A DNA stretch of 64,000 nt from Paenibacillus pinihumi DSM 23905 = JCM 16419 (GTDB lineage Bacteria; Bacillota; Bacilli; Paenibacillales; Paenibacillaceae): NCBI RefSeq assembly GCF_000422505.1, contig NZ_AULX01000006.1:124001-188000 (forward strand), in the 5' to 3' direction. A program made the position numbers and the translations under genes. Positions 51,348-60,705 of the stretch are shown piece by piece. The first letter of the stretch is position 1, and each line of letters starts with the position of its first letter. The notes under the pieces are model-generated. The model did not search any database. It was given only the letters and a program-made list of their open reading frames with translations, and had not been told where the DNA came from.

Positions 51348-52562
51348 CTATACCAGCATCCCGGCAATAGCCGCACTCATCAGATTTGCCAGAGTCGCTG
51401 CAACTACTGCGCGGAGGCCCAGTTCAGCAAGGTCTTGTCTTCTGGAAGGCGCGATTCCGCCGAGCCCCCCGACAAGAAGAGCAATACCGGCCAGGTTTGC
51501 AAATCCGCACAGCGCGAAGCTGATAATGACAACGCTCTTCGGGGACAACGTTGCAATTTCAGGCGCAAATGAAGTATAAGCGACAAATTCATTCAATACG
51601 AACTTTTGACCAATGAAAGAACCGGCACGAATAGCTTCATCCCACGGAACTCCAATCAGGAAGGCAACCGGCGCAAAAATATAGCCCAATATTTGCTCCA
51701 GCGTCAAAGCTTCAAGTCCGAATAAGCCGCCAGCCCATCCAATAATCGAGTTGAGCAGGAAAATGAGCGAGATAAATGCCAGCAGCAGCGCACCGACACC
51801 GGCCGCAATTTTCAGACCATCCTGTGCACCACGGGCTGCGGCGTCAATGACGTTGCGGGATTCCGTATCTTTGACCATCTCCACCCGCTCAACATTATGC
51901 AGGGGCTCAGTTTCAGGCATAATCAGCTTGGCCATCAGGAGGCCGCCCGGAGCTCCCATAAATGCTGCAGCAAGCAAATAATCGATCGGCACGCCCAGCA
52001 TCGCGTATCCGCCCAGAACAGAACCGGAGACACAAGCGAGTCCGCCTACCATAACCGCAAACAATCCGGATTTGCTCATTTTCTCAATGTGAGGCTTAAT
52101 GACAAGCGGGGCTTCCGTCGGCCCCAGAAAAATGTTTGCAGCTGCAGACATGGATTCGGCTTGGCCTGTCTTCAGTACCTTGGCCAAAAATCCGCCAATG
52201 ATTTTGGTAAACCACTGCATCACGCCGAGATAGTACAGAACCGAGATCAGCGAGCAGAAGAAAATAATAATCGGCAATACTTGCAGTGCAAATGTAAAGC
52301 CGACCTTTTCCGCACCCAGAATCCCGCCGAACAGGAACTGAATGCCCGCGTTGGTGGAATCAATAATTTTCTGTATAACAACAGCCAGCTGCTGCAGCAG
52401 CTTCTTGCCGAACTCCCATTTTAATACGATTAATGCAAAAATAAATTGAATCGCAAACGCGCCGATCACGGTTCTCGGATTGATCGCTTTACGGTTTTTC
52501 GAATACGCAAATGCGATCACAAAAATGCCCAAGATCCCTAACACACCCCAAATATATTGCAT
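51348..52562 (-). CDS. nupC: Concentrative nucleoside transporter NupC
   Basis: 404 residues, CNT family. Features: N-terminal helices, then GIQFLFGGILG, FALQVLPIIIFFCSLISVLY, the repeat motif NIFLGPTEAPLVIKPHIEKM (nucleoside/Na+ or H+ binding hairpin), FIGQKFVLNEFVAYTSF and FALCGFANLAGIALLVGGLG. Symporter bringing nucleosides into the cell. ATG with AAGGA upstream. It follows two nucleoside hydrolase genes, giving an uptake-and-cleavage unit; the 94-bp gap shows no obvious terminator. Confidence 0.93.
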   Translation of the reverse strand: MQYIWGVLGILGIFVIAFAYSKNRKAINPRTVIGAFAIQFIFALIVLKWEFGKKLLQQLAVVIQKIIDSTNAGIQFLFGGILGAEKVGFTFALQVLPIIIFFCSLISVLYYLGVMQWFTKIIGGFLAKVLKTGQAESMSAAANIFLGPTEAPLVIKPHIEKMSKSGLFAVMVGGLACVSGSVLGGYAMLGVPIDYLLAAAFMGAPGGLLMAKLIMPETEPLHNVERVEMVKDTESRNVIDAAARGAQDGLKIAAGVGALLLAFISLIFLLNSIIGWAGGLFGLEALTLEQILGYIFAPVAFLIGVPWDEAIRAGSFIGQKFVLNEFVAYTSFAPEIATLSPKSVVIISFALCGFANLAGIALLVGGLGGIAPSRRQDLAELGLRAVVAATLANLMSAAIAGMLV

Positions 52563-52656
52563 GTCCTTATCCTTTCTTCATCGCCAAGCTACCCTGGATC
52601 ACAGAAGTGAAGGAGCCGGCAACAGCCGCTCCCTATCTTTTGAGTACGACTACTGA

Positions 52657-53613
52657 TTAGTTTATAGCTTTTAATACCTCGAACAGCATGTCCTTAAACG
52701 CAGAACGGTCAATGGCTTCACACACCCGGACATTGCGCGGGCGCTCCAGACGATTGTTGATATCCACAACGCTGTAGCCTCTTGTCAGCTCACCCGCCGT
52801 CTCCACATCCACGTGATACAGATTCGACTTCGTCATGATCTTCTCATCCGCCGCTACAGCTGCGAGCAGTGTATCCGGATGGGTGGTGCCGTTCAGTCTG
52901 TGAACCGACTTGTTGAACCGCATCACGACTCTGTTGACATCCTGGAAGAACTTCGAGCCTTTTGTACCCAGTGCCTCGATTTCTTCGTGATCAGCATCAT
53001 CCATAATGGAATACTGCGTGCACATTTCCCAGCCTACCATCGTAATCGGAATGCCTGAATGCAGGACGATTCTGGCCGCTTCCGGATCTACGTAGAAGTT
53101 GTACTCCGCACTTGGCGTAATATTGCCGAGCGCATTGTTCGTGCCGCCCATAATGTACAGATGCGGGATTTTCGGAGCAATGGTCGGGTCCTTCTTGAGC
53201 GCCATGGCGATATTCGTCAGCGGGGCAATTGCGATCAGGTGAATCTCACCCGGATTCCGGTGTACCGCATCGATCAGAAAATCAACAGCATGACCTTTTT
53301 CGGGAGCTTGAACCGCTTTATCAAAGAATGAATCCCCCATGCCGTCCTTGCCATGGACATCCTCAACGGTGCGATGCTCCTGCTCGCCAATACTCATGAG
53401 CGGGCGCTCATAGCCTTTGTATACAGGAACTTGTCCGCTTTTTCCGGCCACCTGAATAGTATAAAGCGCATTTTCAACCTGCTGGTCGAACTGGACATTG
53501 CCGCCGGTAATCATAACGCCTTCAACCTGAAAATAATGAAGAGCCGTTAAAATGGCAATCGTATCGTCAGCAGCGGTGTCGGTATCAATGATGACTTTTC
53601 TTTTGTCTGACAT
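52657..53613 (-). CDS. Nucleoside hydrolase (IunH family)
   Basis: 318 residues. The calcium-binding N-terminal motif is DTDTAADDTIAIL (family DTDxGxDD; here Ala in place of Gly). Further family features are HLIAIAPLTNIAMALKKDPT, LYIMGGTNNALGNITPSAEY, NFYVDPEAARIVLHSGIPIT and the His of GTTHPDTLLAAVA. It hydrolyses ribonucleosides to base plus ribose in the cytosol. Its ATG overlaps the stop of the upstream nucleoside hydrolase by 1 nt (TAATG). Base preference cannot be read from sequence. Confidence 0.9.
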   Translation of the reverse strand: MSDKRKVIIDTDTAADDTIAILTALHYFQVEGVMITGGNVQFDQQVENALYTIQVAGKSGQVPVYKGYERPLMSIGEQEHRTVEDVHGKDGMGDSFFDKAVQAPEKGHAVDFLIDAVHRNPGEIHLIAIAPLTNIAMALKKDPTIAPKIPHLYIMGGTNNALGNITPSAEYNFYVDPEAARIVLHSGIPITMVGWEMCTQYSIMDDADHEEIEALGTKGSKFFQDVNRVVMRFNKSVHRLNGTTHPDTLLAAVAADEKIMTKSNLYHVDVETAGELTRGYSVVDINNRLERPRNVRVCEAIDRSAFKDMLFEVLKAIN

Positions 53614-54560
53614 TATACGTTCCTCTCCGATGCTTTTTTCGCCAGCTCTGTCATGTAATCAAAGAAAGCATCGCGATTCACATCATAAACCACATTGACC
53701 GGACGTCCATCCTGCACTTCAATTGTGCGGCCTTGGCTTGCGCCCTCGGTAATGACTTTGCTGTTCAGCGTCTGTACCTTCACCAGATCACTTTTCCCTA
53801 CAAATGCAGTCGTGAGTACATCCCACAGATAGTAGGTCGAGTTGGTGGAGAAATGCACGAGCGGCGGAACCATTGCATAGCATTGGCCCAGGAAATCAAC
53901 ACCGGTATGCTTGCGTTCTGAAGCCCAACGCTCACGGACATCCAGCGTCAACGGAACCTGATTGGTGCTTTCCAGTGCAACTAAATCGATTTCGATGCCA
54001 CTCTCCCACACGCGCGCCGCAGCATCCGGATCCCAGAATACATTCCATTCTGCAGTTCCGTCATGCTCAGGCTCATGTACGTTGCCCGCTTCACGGAAAG
54101 TTCCGCCCATCCATACCAGACGTTCAATCTTCTCTTCAATCGTCGGATCAACATCAAGTGCGCGGGCAAGGTCAGTCAAGGGACCTGTGAACAGCAAGGT
54201 TGTTTGGCCTTCTGTTGCACGAAGTGTATCTATAATATGTAAATACGCAGGCTGCTTTGCTACCGGAGTCACGACTTTACCGGATTCATTAAGAATCGGC
54301 AGTGCGTCCACATAGAATGCGTGCATGCGCCAGTCTTTCGGGAACGGATTTTTACCGCGGGAGTTGGACTCTGCTACATCCAGACCGCCATTGCCGAAAC
54401 GGTCGATGATTTTACGGCTGGCATACATGGCCGGCTCCAGGTAACAGTCTGCCGGAATGACCGATACGCCTGTCAGCTCCACCGTGTCCATTTGCAGTAA
54501 CAAAAACAATGAAATTAAATCATCCACGCCGCCATCATGGTTAAAATAAATCTTTTTCAT
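53613..54560 (-). CDS. Nucleoside hydrolase family protein
   Basis: 315 residues from ATG 54560 (AAAGGAG 5 nt upstream). Active-site motif NHDGGVDDLISLFLLLQMDT (HDxGxDD form), then LLFTGPLTDLARALDVDPTI, LVWMGGTFREAGNVHEPEHD, EWNVFWDPDAAARVWESGIE. Same family as the gene that follows but clearly divergent, suggesting a different base or nucleoside preference. First gene of the hydrolase-hydrolase-nupC unit. The upstream sequence contains AATGATAATGACTGAGAATG, which looks only partly like a Fur site. Confidence 0.88.
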   Translation of the reverse strand: MKKIYFNHDGGVDDLISLFLLLQMDTVELTGVSVIPADCYLEPAMYASRKIIDRFGNGGLDVAESNSRGKNPFPKDWRMHAFYVDALPILNESGKVVTPVAKQPAYLHIIDTLRATEGQTTLLFTGPLTDLARALDVDPTIEEKIERLVWMGGTFREAGNVHEPEHDGTAEWNVFWDPDAAARVWESGIEIDLVALESTNQVPLTLDVRERWASERKHTGVDFLGQCYAMVPPLVHFSTNSTYYLWDVLTTAFVGKSDLVKVQTLNSKVITEGASQGRTIEVQDGRPVNVVYDVNRDAFFDYMTELAKKASERNV

Positions 54561-54763
54561 TTTATCTCCTTTTTGTCCATACATTAACACGCCTTCATAT
54601 GAATCATAGTCGCATCATGCATAAAGTGTTATAAAACCGAATAAAAATACCATTCTCAGTCATTATCATTCGGAATTCCCCTAAAAATGATACTAAAGAT
54701 TCGACAAAAAATATAGAGTTTGATGAAAAAAATCGCGGACATCATTCAAGAAAAGAGCCAAAG

Positions 54764-54808
54764 AAAAAGAATCCAGGCAACCGGTATCCGGTCACTTGGA
54801 TTCTTTTT
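54764..54808 (-). terminator. Terminator of the small-protein gene at 54856
   Basis: AAAAAGAATCCA / TGGATTCTTTTT arms with an inner CCGG-containing loop; T-rich on the minus strand. Confidence 0.75.
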
Positions 54809-54855
54809 GGGCAACAAGGTCAATACATAGTCAATTGATTCCTGCCCGTATCTTA

Positions 54856-55128
54856 TTATTCAGCTCCATGCTCCCTGTTGGCCGTTGCCAGCATGGACTT
54901 CCAGTCTGCAAAACTCGTCTCTCTGGCAACATGCCGATCAAACAGCTCAGCTGGAATATTCTCGATCTCTTCACGGGTTTCGGCTTGGAAGTTCCCTTTT
55001 TCCAAGAATGCTTCAAAATTCTCGTGGCTGGAATACTTGCTCATGAACGATTCATTGAATAACTGGCTTAGTGTTATATAGCCAGCTTCTTCCTGACCGG
55101 TTTTCTGACCTTGTAATTCCTTCAACAA
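54856..55128 (-). CDS. Small hypothetical protein
   Basis: 90 residues from TTG 55128. The frame extends upstream to CTG 55161 (reading RKHKPISFDD), which lies after AGGGGTGG, so the true product may be about 11 residues longer with a non-standard start. The sequence is acidic and helical (FNESFMSKYSSHENFEAFLE, REEIENIPAELFDRHVARET, FADWKSMLATAN). No family recognised. It lies 68 bp after the HEAT-type gene on the same strand and shares its terminator, so the two may be an operon. Confidence 0.55.
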   Translation of the reverse strand: MLKELQGQKTGQEEAGYITLSQLFNESFMSKYSSHENFEAFLEKGNFQAETREEIENIPAELFDRHVARETSFADWKSMLATANREHGAE

Positions 55129-55195
55129 ATCATCAAATGAGATTGGCTTATGCTTTCTCAGGTGACCACCCCTATAATCAATTTAGTTGTTTCAA

Positions 55196-55639
55196 TTATC
55201 TTGCTGACGCTGAACTCCATATGTCTTCAAGCCACTTTTCAAAGTCTGCGCCCTTGTTGCCCTCATAGATATCGTAGATATCGGAACGCATTCTTTTCAA
55301 CTTTTCTTTAAATTCTTCAAAGGAATGTCCTGCCGGAAGACTCTTTTTGACTCTAACGAGGATCTTGTTCACACCCTTGATCAGCTCGCCCTTTTTCTGT
55401 GACGGACGTTGAACGTCTTCACCGAATTGTTTGAGTATGCGGTAAGCAGCCTCTTGAACCTGATACACCGTATCATAATTCAATCGATTCGCAAGCAATT
55501 CAATGGCCTGTTCATTGTTCCACTTGCCGAGTTGTTCCACAGCATCCAGACGGTCTCTCCAGCTTGACTTCCGGTTCGCCGCTGCTTTTAACTGCTCATA
55601 AGTTTCTTGCCATTCATTGTCGATTTCAATTGTATCCAA
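55196..55639 (-). CDS. HEAT-repeat domain protein
   Basis: 147 residues. One to two HEAT-like helical repeats in the first half (RDRLDAVEQLGKWNNEQAIE, LANRLNYDTVYQVQEAAYRI), followed by a basic helical part (KGVNKILVRVKKSLPAG) and an acidic C-terminus (YEGNKGADFEKWLEDIWSSA). HEAT repeats mediate protein contacts; no catalytic motif is seen. No signal peptide. Partner unknown; the small protein downstream is a candidate. Confidence 0.75.
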   Translation of the reverse strand: MDTIEIDNEWQETYEQLKAAANRKSSWRDRLDAVEQLGKWNNEQAIELLANRLNYDTVYQVQEAAYRILKQFGEDVQRPSQKKGELIKGVNKILVRVKKSLPAGHSFEEFKEKLKRMRSDIYDIYEGNKGADFEKWLEDIWSSASAR

Positions 55640-55694
55640 AGGTTTTCATCCTGTTCCATTATAATTTATGGGAAAGCTGTCTTGCTATATAGCC

Positions 55695-55883
55695 TTAATC
55701 CCGCTTGGCGGGCTTGCTGCCTTCACTGTTCTTGGAAGCTGCTGCACCGTCTTTATTTTTAGTGCCCTTGCTTTTATATGGCTTAGGAGCGTTTTTGGCT
55801 CTATTGGCACTTGCCTGCCATCTGTTCCAGCCTTTTTTGTCTGTTCCTCTGCCTGTTCCGCCCTTGCCCTTTGCTTTGCTCAA
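55695..55883 (-). CDS. DUF3934 family basic small protein
   Basis: 62 residues from TTG 55883 (MSKAKGKGGTGRGTDKKGWN) with GGAG 7 nt upstream; a longer GTG start is possible but family members begin at this point. The motif GTDKKGWNRWQASANRAK and Lys-rich tail are typical of DUF3934, a small, highly basic Bacillales family. Likely a nucleic-acid or ribosome-associated peptide, which is inference from composition. Separate from the HEAT gene by 55 bp. Confidence 0.75.
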   Translation of the reverse strand: MSKAKGKGGTGRGTDKKGWNRWQASANRAKNAPKPYKSKGTKNKDGAAASKNSEGSKPAKRD

Positions 55884-56270
55884 TTTATCACTCCATTTTA
55901 GCACATACTTGCTCTACTGCAGGCGTACCTTGTTCTCATTCATCAAATTATACCACGATTCGGCCTCTCTATGCAGAGAATCTATGATTGTGATTTTTGT
56001 GATGCTGTTCTGCGACTGAATCAAGCTTGATTTATATTTGGATTATTCCGTATTTTCAAGCAGCAGACTTCATTCAAGTCAATTTCACCTTGAGCATCTG
56101 GAGTATAATAAAAAAGGTTTGAATGCACGGAGTACGGTTCAGTCAGTTCAGTTACTCGTCGTTAAAATAAAAATCATGCCAAATACAAATAATGCCGTCA
56201 AAACTGCTCCCCATCCCGTATTTTCATTAAATAATGATTGCAACTTCAGTATACCTATATACCTTTACTA
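55884..56270. other. Intergenic region, no gene seen
   Basis: About 390 bp, AT-rich, between the DUF3934 gene and the terminator of the glucanase gene. I see no frame with a ribosome binding site and no repeats. Confidence 0.4.
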
Positions 56271-56310
56271 CGTAAAAAATCGTGTGCACAAGTGCACACG
56301 ATTTTTTACG
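56271..56310 (-). terminator. Terminator of the GH87 gene
   Basis: Perfect 19-bp arms CGTAAAAAATCGTGTGCAC / GTGCACACGATTTTTTACG with a 2-nt centre, 11 bp past the stop codon; functional in both directions. Confidence 0.9.
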
Positions 56311-56320
56311 ATAATTACGA

Positions 56321-59300
56321 TTACCAGTTGTTGCCCGATACTCTGTTCACTGTGAAGCCAGGGCTCTTATCCTCGCCATAGATGGCGCGGACGCCCGGGT
56401 TATTGATTTTGACATTCGTAAAGCTCGCCTGGCCGAGAGCCGGACCTTGCCCCTGCTCTGCACTGGCTACCAGCTTAATGCCATAGCGGCCCGGGTTGTT
56501 AATGTTGACATTTTCAATACGGACATTGGACATCGGCAGATTTTCCGGTGATTTCGTCTGGAACATCAGTCCGAAGTAGACCGGATTGTTGATGTCGATG
56601 TTTTTGACCACAACGTTCTTGAACGTTCTGTCCCCTCCGAAGAACCAGATCGCGCCGAAGTTCTGATACTCATTGATCTTGTCGTCCGCGCCCACGCTGG
56701 TCCAGAAGTCTCCTCCTGTCCGGTCAAGGGTTACGCCGTCAAAGACGGTATCCTTGTCGCCGAAGCCCAGCGTGTTGTATCCGAAGCTAAGGGAGCTGAT
56801 CGTAATGCCCGGATAAGTCAGCGTATCTGCTCCATAGAGGTTCTGGAACAGGTTATCCGAACCGCCATATACGGCAAATGCTGCCGCGCGTCTTACGTTA
56901 GTTGCCGTCAAATTGGTGTACTTATTCCCAACATTATAGGAGCCGCCGGAATCAATGGCGCTGAACAAGGCAAACGCATCGTCACCCGCTCCACGGGAAT
57001 AGTTGTTGTCGATAATATTGTAGGAGGAGCCGTTCGTCATGTTAATGCCGTCTGCGAAGACGTTCTTGATCCGGTTGTCCTTGAAAGTATTGTAGGAAGA
57101 GTTGACTCCCCAGTACAGGCAGATAAAATGCTCGACCCAAGTATTCTGAATCGTGACGTTCTGCATGCCGTTGCCGTCAATAAATTTGCCCGGACCGTCT
57201 ACACGATAGACGTAGTTGCCCCATGCGGACAGGTCACGAATCGTGGAACCGTTTGCCGCAGAGCTGATGTTAAAGCCGACATCGGTATTCGTTTGATTTT
57301 TCGGAGCTACCAGCTTCGTATGCCACGGGCCGGCCCCGATAATTTCTGTTGCTCTGCCGTACAAGAAGATTTTGTTGCTGATCGTCCACTCTCCGGCAGG
57401 GATGAAGATTCCCTTCTTCGTTGAATCCTGTCTGAAATCTGACAATGCCTGCTCAATGGATTTGCTTGCCGATACTTCAACATACTTGGTTGGATCAGGG
57501 TTGGAAGCAGGAGGAGCAACATTTTCCGTTTCAAGCATATCGACATAAATCCATGGCACATCTCCGGCATCCTTCTGAATTTTGATCTTCGTTCCTGCCG
57601 GGAATACTTCATTAAGCAGGAGCTGGGAATCTTCATAGAGCCAGTAAGCGGTCAACCCTGCACCCGGCTGGTTGTCATATCCCAAGCGGCCCAGTGTGCT
57701 AGGTGTTGCATATACGTGAGAATACTTGGAGGTCACCGCGAAGGTGCCCTTCTTCACATTGTTCGCGTAAATGCTGATGGTTCCTGACGAATTCTCAGCA
57801 ACGGAGCTGCGGAGCACGAAGGCATTGGCAGGAGAGGTCAGTGTAAACTCCACATACTTGCCTGTGCCATCCAGATGTACAGCAGAACGTCCGGATGCCT
57901 CGCCCGCATAATCGCCCGGCTTGAAGTTCGGAGCCAAAATAGTTCCATTCGTCGTGTTGGCAGGTGACTCGGCCTCAATAATCGTGAACGGCATGTTGGC
58001 CCCGCGGCCAATGTACAGTCCGCTTGTGCTCGTATTGTTATTCCGTTTGGCCGGGATTTCGTTCGCATCAGCTGTAACGGTAGTCGTCACATTGTAGCTG
58101 CCGTTTGCGGCCGTCCATGCTCCCAGCGTAACATTGACGGTTCCTCCCGCTGGTATGACACCGTTATGGCTGGCATTTAACGTACGAATCGTATTTCCTT
58201 CGTTATTCTTCAGCACGAGTGTCACGCCATGAGGGCCGGCAGTCGTTGCAATATTGCCCTGGTTCTTGAGCGTTACCGTAAAGTTAACGGTATCTCCGGC
58301 ACTTGGGCTGCCCGGGGACCAGGATGCAATCGGCACCAGATCGGAGCTCGGAACTTCGCTTACAACGAGCGGAGTCGTGTTCGTGTAAGTGTTGTTGGCA
58401 TAATCCAGTTCCACTATGGAACGATCCTCGTTGACCTTGGCACTCGCCGTGTAGGAAGCGGCTACCTTGGCACCAACGTTAACAGATACGTTTGCAGTAG
58501 CGCCTTGAGCCAGTGCGCCGACAGGAGCCGTACCTGCCAGTGTGTTATTCAAATAGAAGTTGACGGTTGAAGCAGGAGCAGACGCAGTGCCGATGTTTTT
58601 GACCGTAGCGGACAATGTAATCGGTGCCGTCTCGCTAGGAGAAGCAGGTGTCCAGGTCAGTCCGGACACGGTAAGATCCGGATTCGGAGCAGGTGTGCCG
58701 AAAATCTGGAACTCTGCTACCTGACCGGCAGATGATCCGGAATTGCTCGTGAAGGTGAGGCGCACATCCGCTGCTGAGGCTGTCACCGGAATCGTGACCG
58801 AGTTGCCTGTAGCCGGATTGAACGTATACGTCTGAGCGGACACCAGATTGGTGAAGCCGGAAGCATTCTGGTCGCGCCCAAGCACCTGAATGGTCTGTGT
58901 GCGTGTCGACCATGAGGCGGACGGGTTCAGCTTCACAACGATGGAGGTGAGGCTTGCATTCGCCCCGAGACTAACCGTCAGATGATTCGGGTATGCGTTG
59001 CCTGCTCCCTCCCAATACGTATTCGTGCTGCCATCGTTCGCATTGGCGGCCACAAAGGTATGGACGGTAGACGACGCGGTGATCGGTTTGTTCAGGGCCA
59101 GATTGCTGCCGCTTACAACTTCACCGGGACGTGTTACCGAGTTGCTGCGCGGAGAAGCATTGCCTGCGGCATCCTTGGCGATTACATAGTACGTCACCGT
59201 AGCCGTAGAAGGCTGGTTATCTGTATAGCTGAGCGTGGAGCCGTTCACACTGCCGCGCAGCTGCTCATTCGCATAGATCTCGTAGCTTTGCACGCCAGTG

Positions 59301-60316
59301 CTGCCTGTAGAAGCATTCCATGTCAATTGAATAGAGCCTGGGGAAGGCTGGGTGTACGCCAGATTGCCCGGCGTAGTCAGCGGCCCGTTTCCTGGTCCCG
59401 GACCGGAGCTTCCCTCTTTGAAGTTGAGCCAATTGAGGTTGAAGCCGCCGCCGCTCGCATGGACGCGCAGCGTCTGCTCGCCTTGGGTAAGCTGTACGGT
59501 CGCATTGACCGTTTGCCATGTCTGCCAGCCTCCGGTATTCGGAACCGCAGTTGTTGCCAGCGTGTTCTGCCCGGAGCGAAGCTGGATAGCGCCAGTAGCC
59601 GTATTGCTGGCTACCCGGTATTCAACCGTATAGGTGCCGGACTGTGCGACATTCACATAATAGTCCAGCCAATCGCCCGTATCGACCCAGCCCACATTTT
59701 GTCCGCCGCCTGTATCGGAGGTCGACTCCGTCTGAATGCCGTTCATGGCATCATAATTTTCGGCTTCGATTTTGCCTGGAATCGGTTTGGCTGTTGGAGC
59801 AGCAACTCCGCCGTAAATCTCCAATTCAGACAGTTGGGCTGCCGCCCATGCGGAATTGGCTGTCACTTGTACCCTTAGGTATGACGTGTTGGTTGACGGG
59901 AAGTTAATGGTGACTGTATTTCCTGTATTGGGGTTGAATGTATAAGGAGCAGAATTGACAATTGTAGTGAAATCCGATCCGTTGGTGCTGCCCTGGATAG
60001 ACAAAGTCTGTGTTCTGGTCTCCCAGCCGGCGGGGAGCTTCAGTACGACTTGCTCAACGTTAGCAGCGTTTCCAAGATGAACCTGAATCCATTGCGGGAA
60101 CGCACTATTTGCACTCTCCCAATAAGTGCCCGGATTTTGGTCAATGACATTACTGGCTGTGTAGACATCATTATGACTGCTCGCGGTAACATTTTTTCCT
60201 GTTGCAAGGTTTGGCCCTGCTGCTGCCACCGCTTTGATGTTCGGTCCTATACTGGAAAAGAGGGTCGAGAGAACAAATGTAGCTACTAACGACCAAACAA
60301 AATACTTGTTTCGCAT
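56321..60316 (-). CDS. Secreted multidomain alpha-1,3-glucanase (GH87)
   Basis: 1331 residues from ATG 60316 (RBS AAGGA 5 nt upstream), with a signal peptide (FVWSLVATFVLSTLFSSIGP, cleavage near VAAA). Order: discoidin/F5-8C module (about 35-170), CBM6 (175-305: KIEAENYDAMNG, TGDWLDYYVNV), FN3 (315-400), second discoidin (405-540), two CARDB-like modules (545-770: LTVSGLTWTPASP, SYTASAKVNEDRSI), a CBM35-like module (780-955), then the right-handed beta-helix catalytic domain. Asp in VFADGIN (about 1089) and Asp-Asp in GAGDDAF (about 1112-1113) keep the 23- and 24-residue spacing I recall for the catalytic aspartates of Bacillus circulans Agl-KA. It should cut alpha-1,3-glucan of fungal walls or dental polysaccharide. 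Single gene. Confidence 0.9.
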   Translation of the reverse strand: MRNKYFVWSLVATFVLSTLFSSIGPNIKAVAAAGPNLATGKNVTASSHNDVYTASNVIDQNPGTYWESANSAFPQWIQVHLGNAANVEQVVLKLPAGWETRTQTLSIQGSTNGSDFTTIVNSAPYTFNPNTGNTVTINFPSTNTSYLRVQVTANSAWAAAQLSELEIYGGVAAPTAKPIPGKIEAENYDAMNGIQTESTSDTGGGQNVGWVDTGDWLDYYVNVAQSGTYTVEYRVASNTATGAIQLRSGQNTLATTAVPNTGGWQTWQTVNATVQLTQGEQTLRVHASGGGFNLNWLNFKEGSSGPGPGNGPLTTPGNLAYTQPSPGSIQLTWNASTGSTGVQSYEIYANEQLRGSVNGSTLSYTDNQPSTATVTYYVIAKDAAGNASPRSNSVTRPGEVVSGSNLALNKPITASSTVHTFVAANANDGSTNTYWEGAGNAYPNHLTVSLGANASLTSIVVKLNPSASWSTRTQTIQVLGRDQNASGFTNLVSAQTYTFNPATGNSVTIPVTASAADVRLTFTSNSGSSAGQVAEFQIFGTPAPNPDLTVSGLTWTPASPSETAPITLSATVKNIGTASAPASTVNFYLNNTLAGTAPVGALAQGATANVSVNVGAKVAASYTASAKVNEDRSIVELDYANNTYTNTTPLVVSEVPSSDLVPIASWSPGSPSAGDTVNFTVTLKNQGNIATTAGPHGVTLVLKNNEGNTIRTLNASHNGVIPAGGTVNVTLGAWTAANGSYNVTTTVTADANEIPAKRNNNTSTSGLYIGRGANMPFTIIEAESPANTTNGTILAPNFKPGDYAGEASGRSAVHLDGTGKYVEFTLTSPANAFVLRSSVAENSSGTISIYANNVKKGTFAVTSKYSHVYATPSTLGRLGYDNQPGAGLTAYWLYEDSQLLLNEVFPAGTKIKIQKDAGDVPWIYVDMLETENVAPPASNPDPTKYVEVSASKSIEQALSDFRQDSTKKGIFIPAGEWTISNKIFLYGRATEIIGAGPWHTKLVAPKNQTNTDVGFNISSAANGSTIRDLSAWGNYVYRVDGPGKFIDGNGMQNVTIQNTWVEHFICLYWGVNSSYNTFKDNRIKNVFADGINMTNGSSYNIIDNNYSRGAGDDAFALFSAIDSGGSYNVGNKYTNLTATNVRRAAAFAVYGGSDNLFQNLYGADTLTYPGITISSLSFGYNTLGFGDKDTVFDGVTLDRTGGDFWTSVGADDKINEYQNFGAIWFFGGDRTFKNVVVKNIDINNPVYFGLMFQTKSPENLPMSNVRIENVNINNPGRYGIKLVASAEQGQGPALGQASFTNVKINNPGVRAIYGEDKSPGFTVNRVSGNNW

Positions 60317-60705
60317 CTTAATCCTTCCTCCTAACCGTGTAATGAATGACAAACATTACGCACATCACGACAAATACAACCACGCTTTGGTAATGCCTGG
60401 CCTTTCTTCTGAATCCGCATCTCTTGTCCGCTTCACTTCAACAGCTCGTCTGATAGCGCTTTCAAATCTATGACTTTGTTGGCCCTCATCCTCCTTCCAA
60501 TAGAGCAGCTATTTCCTGCTGCACCTTCATTCTAATTCTATAGCCTACAAATTTAGAGGTGTATTTCAACACAGGTTATGTCAGATCTTATGCAGTTGGT
60601 TTTGAACGGGCTATGCGCTCATCATCATTTCATTCAGAAAAAAAGACCAGCTGAACGTATACCTGATTCAGGTTACCTTCAGTTGGTCTTCTATTTCCTG
60701 CAACT
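60317..60705. other. Intergenic region upstream of the glucanase gene
   Basis: About 390 bp containing the terminator of the upstream binding-protein gene (60643-60690) and the probable glucanase promoter, for which I cannot choose convincing boxes. No gene seen. Confidence 0.4.
60643..60690 (-). terminator. Terminator of the second sugar-transport operon
   Basis: AAGACCA-CTGAA pairs with TTCAG-TGGTCTT with an inner ACCTGATTCAGGT palindrome, then TTTTTTCTG on the minus strand. Confidence 0.85.

Noticed and set aside
54640-54690. Fur box upstream of the nucleoside hydrolases
   Set aside because: AATGATAATGACTGAGAATG matches only the left half of the 7-1-7 palindrome, and nucleoside salvage gives no reason for iron control.
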